From: Peptococcaceae bacterium
Lineage (GTDB): Bacteria > Bacillota > UBA994
Assembly: GCA_018334055.1 (NCBI GenBank)
Contig: JAGXSS010000004.1
Span: forward strand, 1 to 57,055
Direction: 5' to 3'
DNA length: 57,055 nucleotides
The position numbers and the translations under genes were made by a program. Below are positions 7,966 through 14,276 of the stretch, in pieces. The notes under the pieces were generated by a model, which was not told the DNA's origin, searched no databases, and saw nothing but the letters and a program-made list of their open reading frames with translations. The stretch's first letter is position 1. Each line of letters starts with the position of its first letter.

Positions 7966-8757
7966 CTATTTTAGGTCACCCTGCACGCCGACATTGATGC
8001 TCATCACCGGCACCTTCACCCCGGCGCGCTTGATGGCCTCATTGACTATGCGGCCCAGACCAAAGCAACAGGGCACTTCCATATGCGCGATGGTGATGCT
8101 GCGGAAATCATTGATGCGTATCATCTGGGCTAATTTCTCGACATAGTGGTCAGTATCATCTAGTTTGGGGCAAGCGATGACCAACACCCTGTTCTTGAGC
8201 ATTTTGCGGTGAAAATCTGGGTAGGCGAAGGGCACGCAATCCGCAGCCACAAGAAGATCTGCTTCCTTCAGATATGGTGCCGTGGGGGGAACAAGCATCA
8301 ACTGGATGGGCCACTGGTTCAGCTCCGATTTAACGGCTGCTTTGGGTGTTGTTTCCTCGGCTGCAGCTTTACTCTTGTCGAAGGTCATCATACGCGACCC
8401 AGGACAACCCCCATGTTCGGTGTGATTGGCGGCGTTCCCCTGGTCCCTAGGCGAATCACCCCCGACTGGAGTTACGGGTGCTCGGCTCGTCGGATGCGCA
8501 ACCGGGTCGCGCCCAATGCTCGTCAACCAATCATTGGTCGACGCTAGATCGAAGGCATCCGATTCGCGCTCCTCGATCGTGAGCGCGCCGGTGGGGCACT
8601 GTCCAAGACAGGCTCCCAGCCCGTCACAATACTGCTCGCGCACGAGTCTGGCTTTCCCATCGACAATTTGCAAGGCTCCTTCGGCACATCCCGGCACACA
8701 AAGCCCACATCCATTGCACAAATCTTCATCAATCTTGATTATACTGCGCTTTACCAT
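7966..8757 (-). CDS. ferredoxin-like 4Fe-4S protein
   Basis: 263 residues. The N-terminal 60 residues form a 2x[4Fe-4S] ferredoxin domain: CNGCGLCVPGC, then CDGLGACLGQCP in which one spacing is expanded. A variable linker follows, then a C-terminal domain (from about 145) with conserved Cys in ADCVPFAY, IACPKLDD and PCCFGLG. Proteins of this shape (FrdX-like) are often found with hybrid-cluster-protein genes under CRP/FNR-family control in anaerobes; hcp itself is not in the window. ATG at 8757 has AAGGAGG 8 bases upstream. A palindromic site and promoter precede it. Cytoplasmic redox or nitrosative-stress role inferred. Confidence 0.8.
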   Translation of the reverse strand: MVKRSIIKIDEDLCNGCGLCVPGCAEGALQIVDGKARLVREQYCDGLGACLGQCPTGALTIEERESDAFDLASTNDWLTSIGRDPVAHPTSRAPVTPVGGDSPRDQGNAANHTEHGGCPGSRMMTFDKSKAAAEETTPKAAVKSELNQWPIQLMLVPPTAPYLKEADLLVAADCVPFAYPDFHRKMLKNRVLVIACPKLDDTDHYVEKLAQMIRINDFRSITIAHMEVPCCFGLGRIVNEAIKRAGVKVPVMSINVGVQGDLK

Positions 8758-8788
8758 CGCACAAGCCTCCTTAGTTTTCTCTAAGGCA

Positions 8789-8830
8789 AGTATAACCCGA
8801 GGCTTGGCCGGACAACGTGATATGGATCAC
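8789..8830 (-). promoter_or_regulatory. CRP/FNR-type site plus promoter for the ferredoxin-like gene
   Basis: A perfect palindrome GTGAT-N4-ATCAC spans 8817-8830. A -10 hexamer TATACT lies at 8789-8794 on the minus strand, predicting a start near 8782, so the palindrome centre falls at about -41.5, the standard position for class II activation by CRP/FNR-family proteins. The half-site GTGAT resembles the TGTGA core. The site overlaps the stop codon of the upstream nitroreductase gene. Confidence 0.6.
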
Positions 8831-9645
8831 ATATCGACAAAATTTATTCTTTGCGCCTGCGGTGCCTCGGTCGGTTGCACAGAAATGGTGGGTATCCCTT
8901 TATCAAATTCCCACTTGCCGCTATGTCCGTATGCTAGGATAACTGCTTCAAAGTGCAGCATGGCAATGCCTAGGTCTATGGATGTAAAAGCACCATTGCG
9001 ACTAGCTTTGAGTTCAACTCTCTCGGGCGTGCCGGAGAAAAACCACGGCTGTAAATTAATAGCCGATGGAGCCCGCCCGGCAGCATGGATCGCCGTAGTG
9101 AGCCACTGTGGACCCCCAAGCAAATTCTTACTGGCAATCGCCGGCATCTCCTTGTGGCGCACCATAGAGTGCAGCATATTCCTTAATTTGTCTTTATCCT
9201 CCGCTGGCCACCCGAGCGCGATAAGGGCCGCCACCTTTTCGTCCGGACCGATACTGCAATGCCCCATCAGTTTTTTATAGTCAAATGTACCACCAACCCA
9301 GCAGGTACCAAGGCCTAACGCTGCCGCCCGCAGGACATATTGTTCCCCCAAGTAGCCCGCTTCCATCTGTCCTGCCTTTTTTTCATGAGATGGCGTGATG
9401 AGACATAGAGCCGCCCTTGCACCCCTAATTTTGCCGTAACTGCCGATTATTCCGGTAAAGACATGATCTAGAGATTCAGGACTCTCGATATACTCCACGC
9501 GACACTGCGCAATATTCAGTCTGCGCAGACCGTCCACCTCAAGTAGGGCCTGCCGTAAGGAGGCGTCGACGCATTCATCCCGATAACGACGCACAGATTT
9601 CCGTGAAAGGATAGCCTGCATAAGGGCTCCATAGGTAAGACGCAT
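8827..9645 (-). CDS. nitroreductase family protein (TM1586-like)
   Basis: 272 residues. It starts with the flavin-binding motif AILSRKSVRRYRD and continues with LGEQYVLRAAALGLGTCWVGG, then a second related half (APSAINLQPWFF near residue 210), the duplicated layout of the putative TM nitroreductase family. These FMN enzymes reduce nitro compounds, quinones or flavins; the substrate is unknown. ATG at 9645 is chosen because GAGGAG sits 7 bases upstream; earlier in-frame codons lack one. It lies about 70 bases downstream of pyrI on the same strand. Confidence 0.85.
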   Translation of the reverse strand: MRLTYGALMQAILSRKSVRRYRDECVDASLRQALLEVDGLRRLNIAQCRVEYIESPESLDHVFTGIIGSYGKIRGARAALCLITPSHEKKAGQMEAGYLGEQYVLRAAALGLGTCWVGGTFDYKKLMGHCSIGPDEKVAALIALGWPAEDKDKLRNMLHSMVRHKEMPAIASKNLLGGPQWLTTAIHAAGRAPSAINLQPWFFSGTPERVELKASRNGAFTSIDLGIAMLHFEAVILAYGHSGKWEFDKGIPTISVQPTEAPQAQRINFVDM

Positions 9646-9713
9646 AATAACACTCCTCAACATGTAATCTCTATACACATGTAGAGTCTACCATTGAAAT
9701 CGTAAATCTGCCG

Positions 9714-10145
9714 CTACTTCCACGCAACTTTCGTAATTTCTTCGCAATACTCACACACATAGGCCAAAGAGCGTGCGTCATGCAGGTGAAAGAGCGGTAT
9801 GACATAGGCATCCGAGTTAGTAACACAGCGAGGATTGCCACAGGAAAACAAACCGCGCACCTCGTCTGGGATAAAGACTGGCACCTTATCAACAACATGT
9901 TCGTTTTCTATGATGTTAACCGTAATGCTCGAGCCAATTAGGCCAAGCATGGCAGTATCTACGTCGGTGTAGTTTTCGATCTTGATTATGTCCTTCTTGC
10001 CGAGGCGCTTACTGGGCACATTCATCAGGAGCACAACAGGATGGCCCAATTGCCCCAAATTGAGCTTGTTGAAAATCCAAAGGCCTTGGCCGGCAGCAAT
10101 GTGGTCAATCACGGTGCCCTTCTTAATGGCTGCTACTTCTATCAT
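9714..10145 (-). CDS. pyrI: aspartate carbamoyltransferase regulatory chain
   Basis: 143 residues, slightly short for PyrI. An N-terminal nucleotide-binding domain (IKKGTVIDHIAAGQG) is followed by the zinc domain with four Cys ligands in FSCGNPRC and YVCEYC, the region that contacts the catalytic chain. It confers allosteric control by nucleotides on PyrB. Its ATG overlaps the pyrB stop in an ATGA arrangement, so the two subunits are translationally coupled and made in equal amounts. Confidence 0.95.
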   Translation of the reverse strand: MIEVAAIKKGTVIDHIAAGQGLWIFNKLNLGQLGHPVVLLMNVPSKRLGKKDIIKIENYTDVDTAMLGLIGSSITVNIIENEHVVDKVPVFIPDEVRGLFSCGNPRCVTNSDAYVIPLFHLHDARSLAYVCEYCEEITKVAWK

Positions 10146-11077
10146 AATCCATCTACCCCCAACAAATGAGCCATGAGTGACATGCGCGCGTAGACCCCGA
10201 GCTCGGCCTGCCTAAAATAGACGGCTCGCGGATCGGCATCGATTTCGTAAGCTATTTCATTGACTCGCGGTAGCGGATGCATTACCAGCATCCCGGCCTT
10301 GGCTTGGGCCAATTTTTCGCTATCCAAAACATAGCTGTTTTTAAGCCGCAAATAGTCAGCTTCGTTGAAAAATCGCTCTTTTTGAATGCGCGTCATGTAG
10401 AGAATATCCACTGCAGGCAGTGCCTCTTCCATACGTCGGCACTCGATAAGCGCGCAATCTGAGTGCTGCTCAAGATGCTCTTTCAGACGCGGCGGCAGCC
10501 TCAGCTCCTCGGGACTGATCAGATAAAATGTTGCCCCGGGATAACGGGCCAGGGTTTCAATCAGGGAGTGCACAGTGCGTCCGTATTTTAGATCACCGCA
10601 GAAGGCCACCTTCAGATGGGTGGTGCGCCCTAGATACATGTGAATAGTTAAGAGGTCAGTAAGCGTTTGCGTGGGGTGCTGATGGCCGCCATCGCCACCA
10701 TTGATGAGCGGCACCCGGGAATACTGCGCCGCCAATTTTGGCGCTCCCTCCTTCGGATGACGCATGACCACAATGTCCGCATAGGAATCAAGGACCCGGA
10801 TGGTGTCCGCAATGGATTCACCCTTAGAAACCGCAGTGGTGCTCGCATCGCTAAAGCCGAGAATGTTCCCACCCATCCTGAGCATCGCCGATTCAAAACT
10901 CAGCTTGGTGCGAGTGCTTGGTTCATAAAACAAAGTGGCGAGAATTTTGCCGCGGCACAAAGATGCATAAGACGAAAGGTTCTGCTGCATGCTTTGGGCT
11001 AGGCTCATGATTGAGCTAATTTCCCTTAAATCAAGGTCATTCGGGCTAATCAGGTGTCGTCCGCGCAAATCAATCAT
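10142..11077 (-). CDS. pyrB: aspartate carbamoyltransferase catalytic chain
   Basis: 311 residues. It condenses carbamoyl phosphate with aspartate to carbamoyl aspartate, the committed step of pyrimidine synthesis. Signature motifs: FYEPSTRTKLSFE (carbamoyl-phosphate loop, near residue 50), HPTQTLTDLL (near 132) and HPLPR (near 265). The ATG has GAGGAGG 7 bases upstream. It is first in the pyrBI operon, behind an attenuator and separated from the opposite-strand pyrCFKDE cluster by the accessory patch at 11.3-15.4 kb. Confidence 0.97.
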   Translation of the reverse strand: MIDLRGRHLISPNDLDLREISSIMSLAQSMQQNLSSYASLCRGKILATLFYEPSTRTKLSFESAMLRMGGNILGFSDASTTAVSKGESIADTIRVLDSYADIVVMRHPKEGAPKLAAQYSRVPLINGGDGGHQHPTQTLTDLLTIHMYLGRTTHLKVAFCGDLKYGRTVHSLIETLARYPGATFYLISPEELRLPPRLKEHLEQHSDCALIECRRMEEALPAVDILYMTRIQKERFFNEADYLRLKNSYVLDSEKLAQAKAGMLVMHPLPRVNEIAYEIDADPRAVYFRQAELGVYARMSLMAHLLGVDGL

Positions 11078-11128
11078 AAACTACCTCCTCTTTTCTAGCT
11101 TCTCCGAACTAGCTTAAAATAGGCGCAT

Positions 11129-11220
11129 AAAAAAACTTCCCGCGAAGGGGAAGGCAAAACACACATTGCCTTCCCAGCTTCTCAGAGCTTAGCCGTCTCG
11201 CGTACGGCGGAATTAAAGGC
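11129..11220 (-). promoter_or_regulatory. PyrR-type attenuator leader of pyrBI
   Basis: In the minus-strand transcript: an anti-antiterminator in which GCCTT pairs with AAGGC around a hairpin GCCGT/ACGGC (11192-11208) with GCGAG in its loop; an antiterminator pairing GGGAAGGCAA with TTGCCTTCCC (11148-11175); and a terminator CTTCCC/GGGAAG (11136-11153) followed by seven U. The terminator's 5' arm is shared with the antiterminator. The order and the GNGAG loop fit PyrR control by uridine nucleotides. PyrR itself is not in the window. Confidence 0.65.
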
Positions 11221-11233
11221 TATCCGTAGAAAG

Positions 11234-11260
11234 ACTATACCGAGAGAATCTAAATGTCAA
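11234..11260 (-). promoter_or_regulatory. pyrBI promoter
   Basis: Minus strand TTGACA (11255-11260) is followed by TATAGT after 15 bases, or TAGTCT after 17. The predicted start lies just upstream of the PyrR-type leader, consistent with an attenuated transcript. Confidence 0.6.
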
Positions 11261-11282
11261 TAACCCAACCGCAGGATTGTCG

Positions 11283-11388
11283 CCGGACAGTGATATTGTC
11301 ACCCTGCAAGCGGACTGAGAAATTGCACCAACACCTTCTCCGCGGCATTTTTTGGACGACACAACATTGGTGTGCCGCTACGAAAACC
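11283..11388. repeat. two decayed palindromic repeat units
   Basis: The first unit (from 11283) has a GACAGTG/TGTCAC hairpin followed by GCGGACTGAG; the second (11351-11388) has TTTGGACGACAC, a degenerate palindrome around ATTGGTGTG and the tail GCTACGAAAACC. Both match units at 14111-14184 and 56599-56760. They sit between the pyrB promoter and the 5S rRNA fragment. Confidence 0.6.
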
Positions 11389-11408
11389 ATCCTAACGCCG
11401 CCACACCC

Positions 11409-11438
11409 GGAGGGCTTAACTGCCGCGTTCGGGATGGG
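11409..11438 (-). pseudogene. 5S rRNA fragment
   Basis: Thirty bases match the most conserved part of the intact 5S gene at 56812-56930 with one mismatch (core GGCTTAACTGCCG and GTTCGGGATGGG). Sequence on both sides no longer matches 5S apart from weak traces. It cannot be a functional 5S gene. A palindromic repeat lies just to its left, as at the intact locus, so this looks like the ghost of an rRNA operon end. Confidence 0.7.
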
Positions 11439-11460
11439 TCCGGAGCTGAGAGTTACTACC

Positions 11461-11745
11461 CTACACTCCCGCCTGAGAACCAGGTGGTCTACCTGAATCT
11501 TTAGAGTGTAACATATTTAGTGCCCGCCCTATCAGCAATGCGCTTAGACCCAGTAGCATCACCTCTAGTTCGTTTTCATAAATAGTGAGCCATTGCGGGA
11601 TCCCTCTTGTCATGTATAGCACCGTTGGAATCATCACTACTAGAACGTGATAGTGAAGCTCATTTTTGTAAAGAACATACACTGAGAACATCCCGGTGAG
11701 CATTGCGACTACTAGACCTGTTCCAAAAGATATTTCTGTGGTCAT
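11461..11745 (-). CDS. small membrane protein, partner of Cys-rich protein (copy 1, 3'-truncated)
   Basis: 94 residues with three predicted membrane helices (about 9-26, 32-50, 60-79). It is homologous to the 102-residue protein at 12772-13080 through the conserved core LYKN/R...GIPQW...GRA, but lacks that protein's fourth helix and ends in an unrelated polar tail (KDSGRPPGS), where sequence runs into the 5S-fragment region. Its ATG overlaps the stop of the upstream Cys-rich gene (ATGA). A self-immunity or export-helper role is a guess from coupling and size; no family was recognised. Confidence 0.65.
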   Translation of the reverse strand: MTTEISFGTGLVVAMLTGMFSVYVLYKNELHYHVLVVMIPTVLYMTRGIPQWLTIYENELEVMLLGLSALLIGRALNMLHSKDSGRPPGSQAGV

Positions 11746-12551
11746 ATGGCATCAGGATTCCTAGAAAACTCCGTGAGGCAATCGTTAAAAAAGACCCATC
11801 TTGCACAATATGAACGCCCTGGGGTCCAGCAAGATGCCCAGGCTGCTGCAAAACATGCTAGAAGAGCTTCTGCTACTATATTCGGTGGCACGAACTTTAA
11901 TTTCGTCACCAAATACCCACAAAGCGCGTTCCGCCAAGTATAGCACCAATTATCTAAATCGCCCGGCACATACACTCTTTCCATGCACACCCAGCACCCT
12001 GGCGATACAGTGTGGGTTTCGCCCACCGGAGGCATGGGCATAATCTCTTGCGGGGGAAGGCTAAGGTTCGGCATCGGCTCTGCTGTTCTTATGGCTACCG
12101 TGAGTTGCGAGAATAAATCTCTTTGGTAAAGCACATGTCTGTCGCCTACAATCCGGCTGCTAACGATTGCCGCTACAACGGTATTATTTTGCACTACGAA
12201 AGTAGCAAGATCTAGGTAGACAAAGGAGACTCCATCATCATTGTGGTTTGCCGGCAGCACCTCAAACGACACCACCGACGTACCGTCAGCCAAGGTGGCC
12301 ACGGAAAACTGGGCATTAGGCAGTACTCGGCTTTGAAGCGCTTGAAACACTGATGATGCAACTACATGCCCAATTGCTTCATTATTTTCGGCGACCAAGA
12401 GCAACTGAAGCTGTGTAGCGGAAACGACATTTTCTGAACAACCATTGCAGGCAGCTTCGGCAGAGTAGCTCTGCTGCGCATCAGGCGAAGCAACGACAAG
12501 CGTTACCGTCAGGCTAAACGCCAAGAAAACCACAAGAACTTTCTTAATCAA
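11742..12551 (-). CDS. secreted Cys-rich protein, halocin C8-like architecture (copy 1)
   Basis: About 269 residues. A Sec-type signal sequence (residues 4-24) precedes ACNGC, a soluble domain of about 130 residues without Cys, a Pro/Met-rich linker (PMPNLSLPP), and a C-terminal domain from PGCWVCMERVYVPG with eight Cys and a hydrophobic centre. A long precursor ending in a compact Cys-rich hydrophobic domain starting GCxxC resembles halocin C8-type peptide bacteriocins. TTG at 12551 is preferred (GGGTGG 5 bases upstream) to a GTG three codons earlier. It is paralogous to the gene at 13077-13862: N-terminus nearly identical, C-terminus diverged. Confidence 0.7.
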   Translation of the reverse strand: MIKKVLVVFLAFSLTVTLVVASPDAQQSYSAEAACNGCSENVVSATQLQLLLVAENNEAIGHVVASSVFQALQSRVLPNAQFSVATLADGTSVVSFEVLPANHNDDGVSFVYLDLATFVVQNNTVVAAIVSSRIVGDRHVLYQRDLFSQLTVAIRTAEPMPNLSLPPQEIMPMPPVGETHTVSPGCWVCMERVYVPGDLDNWCYTWRNALCGYLVTKLKFVPPNIVAEALLACFAAAWASCWTPGRSYCARWVFFNDCLTEFSRNPDAI

Positions 12552-12659
12552 GTCCACCACCCTTTCTTCTTAACCCTTGCTCTGAAATTCTCCAAACGGT
12601 GAGGCAACGTTTTAGTTGTTCATTGCAATAGCATTATCTCCCTCTCGATACGAAGAAGA

Positions 12660-12762
12660 TCTAAGGGGATCGCCTAAAGGAACGGGAAGAACCGTCCCCT
12701 GCGTCATGCGTCAAGGAACGGAGGGCGGACGAAGGAACGAAAGGAGCCGTCCCCTGTCCACA
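12660..12762. repeat. short direct repeats with GAACCGTCCCCTG-type ends
   Basis: Two related units, AAGGAACGGGAAGAACCGTC and AAGGAACGAAAGGAGCCGTC, each followed by CCCTG, separated by about 45 bases. Read on the other strand they give GGGGACGGTTCTTCC-like motifs, a kind of intergenic repeat often seen in Clostridia. They fill the gap between the two Cys-rich gene pairs and may mark the duplication junction. Confidence 0.55.
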
Positions 12763-12771
12763 AGTACCACC

Positions 12772-13080
12772 TTAACGTAGGTAATGAACAGACACCCGCC
12801 AAACAAAAAAGGCAAGAAGCGCGATACCGCCGATTAATCGTGAATATTTAGGGTAGTATATATGTATTGCCCGCCCGAGCAGGGGTGCGTGGAGAAGAAT
12901 TAGCATGTTCCTCACTTCGCCCGTATAATTAGCGAACCATTGCGGGATTCCTCCTGTGATGTATGGCACGGTTAAAATCAGCACTACCAAGGTGTGAAAT
13001 TGAAAATCCCTTTTATACAAAAGATACCCTGCCAATGCAGCAGATACTGCAATACTCAAAATATACGTCCAGAAGTTCAT
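12772..13080 (-). CDS. small membrane protein, partner of Cys-rich protein (copy 2)
   Basis: 102 residues with four predicted membrane helices (about 5-22, 29-46, 57-72, 82-97). It is the intact paralogue of the 94-residue protein at 11461-11745 (shared core LLYK, LVV, GIPQWF, GRA). Its ATG overlaps the stop of the Cys-rich gene upstream, so synthesis is coupled one-to-one. An immunity protein or membrane accessory for the secreted partner would fit, but function is not shown by any motif. Confidence 0.65.
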   Translation of the reverse strand: MNFWTYILSIAVSAALAGYLLYKRDFQFHTLVVLILTVPYITGGIPQWFANYTGEVRNMLILLHAPLLGRAIHIYYPKYSRLIGGIALLAFFVWRVSVHYLR

Positions 13081-13862
13081 AGGGCATCAGGAGTAACAGT
13101 AAATTCCGTCAGGCAATTGTATGACCAAACCCATGCGTTACAAAATGAGTACCCTGGAATCCAGCAAGCTACTTGAACTGCGGCAATGCATACTAGCCAT
13201 GCCGGCCATAATAACCATCCGGGTTTTGAACACGCCAATGTAGCAAAATACCGGCAGTTTTCATCCATTCTGCCCGGCACATACACTCTTTCCATGCACA
13301 CCCAGCATCCTGGCGATACAGTATAGGTTTCGCCCACCGGAGGCATGGGCATCATCTCTTCGGGAGGAAGGCTAAGGTTCGGCATCGGCTCTGCTGTTCT
13401 TATGGCTACCGTGAGTTGCGAGAATAAATCTCTTTGGTAAAACACATGTCTGTCGCCTACAACCCGGCTGCTGACGATTGCCGCTACAACGGTATTATTT
13501 TGCACTACGAAAGTAGCAAGATCTAGGTAGACAAAGGAGACTCCATCATCATTGTGGTTTGCCGGCAGCACCTCAAACGATACCACCGACGTACCATCAG
13601 CCAAGGTGGTAACGGAGAACTGGGCATTAGGCAGCACTCGGCCTTGAAGCGCTTGAAACACGGACGATATAACTACATGCCCAATTGCTTCATTATTTTC
13701 GGCGGCCAAGAGCAACTGAAGCTGTGTAGCGGAAACGACATTTTCTGAACAACCAATGCAAGCAGCTCCCGCAGAGTAGCTCTGCTGCACATCAGGAGAA
13801 ACAACGATGAGCGTTACCGTCAGACTGAGCACCAAGAAAACCGCAAGAATTTTCTTAATCAA
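13077..13862 (-). CDS. secreted Cys-rich protein, halocin C8-like architecture (copy 2)
   Basis: About 261 residues, with signal sequence, ACIGC motif, Cys-free domain, Pro-rich linker and an eight-Cys C-terminal domain beginning PGCWVCMERVYVPG. Over the first 200 residues it differs from copy 1 at only a few positions. After VPG it diverges sharply and is shorter by seven residues, yet all eight Cys align and both end in a PDA-hydrophobic residue motif. TTG at 13862 is preferred over GTG at 13871 for Shine-Dalgarno spacing. The upstream 100 bases are also duplicated, so both copies probably share the same regulation. Confidence 0.7.
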   Translation of the reverse strand: MIKKILAVFLVLSLTVTLIVVSPDVQQSYSAGAACIGCSENVVSATQLQLLLAAENNEAIGHVVISSVFQALQGRVLPNAQFSVTTLADGTSVVSFEVLPANHNDDGVSFVYLDLATFVVQNNTVVAAIVSSRVVGDRHVFYQRDLFSQLTVAIRTAEPMPNLSLPPEEMMPMPPVGETYTVSPGCWVCMERVYVPGRMDENCRYFATLACSKPGWLLWPAWLVCIAAVQVACWIPGYSFCNAWVWSYNCLTEFTVTPDAL

Positions 13863-14110
13863 GTCTACCACCCTTTCTTTTTAAAACTTGCTCTGAAATT
13901 CTCCAAACGGTGAGGCCACGTTTTAGTTAGTTCATTACAATAGCATTATCTCCCCCCCCTTCAATATGACGACGATCTAAGGTGATGATTCTACTGCAAT
14001 AACTCCGAATCTGCCGCAACATATCATTAAATAACCAAGCAACAGCGCCTACAGAGCCTTCTTAGTGGGAATAGGCCCTGAATTTGCTAAAAACGATACT
14101 CTAATAGTTT

Positions 14111-14184
14111 GTCGTTACGACCGAAATCGTGGTTTTTCGTAGCGACGGTGTATTACACCGTCATCCTTGGCGGCGGACTGAGCG
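14111..14184. repeat. compound palindromic repeat
   Basis: Two stacked hairpins: GTCGTTACGA with TCGTAGCGAC (14111-14145, one G-U pair), then the perfect GACGGTGTA/TACACCGTC (14144-14162), followed by GGCGGCGGACTGAG. The core is an inverted-orientation relative of the units beside the rRNA operon (GTTGCTACGAAAACC there, GGTTTTTCGTAGCGAC here). The rest of the 13863-14276 gap holds only the duplicated upstream region of the Cys-rich gene and sequence I cannot assign. Confidence 0.6.
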
Positions 14185-14276
14185 TAATAAGAATGAAGAA
14201 GGTAAAACTTACTTATTGTGGTGGAATCAAGGTGATGTATTACCGCTAACCCGTGATGGCCTAGTGTTAAATGAAC

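Noticed and set aside
11148-11220. T-box or other amino acid riboswitch upstream of pyrB
   Set aside because: No T-box sequence (TGGNACCGCG) is present; the alternative hairpins and GNGAG loop fit a PyrR attenuator better.
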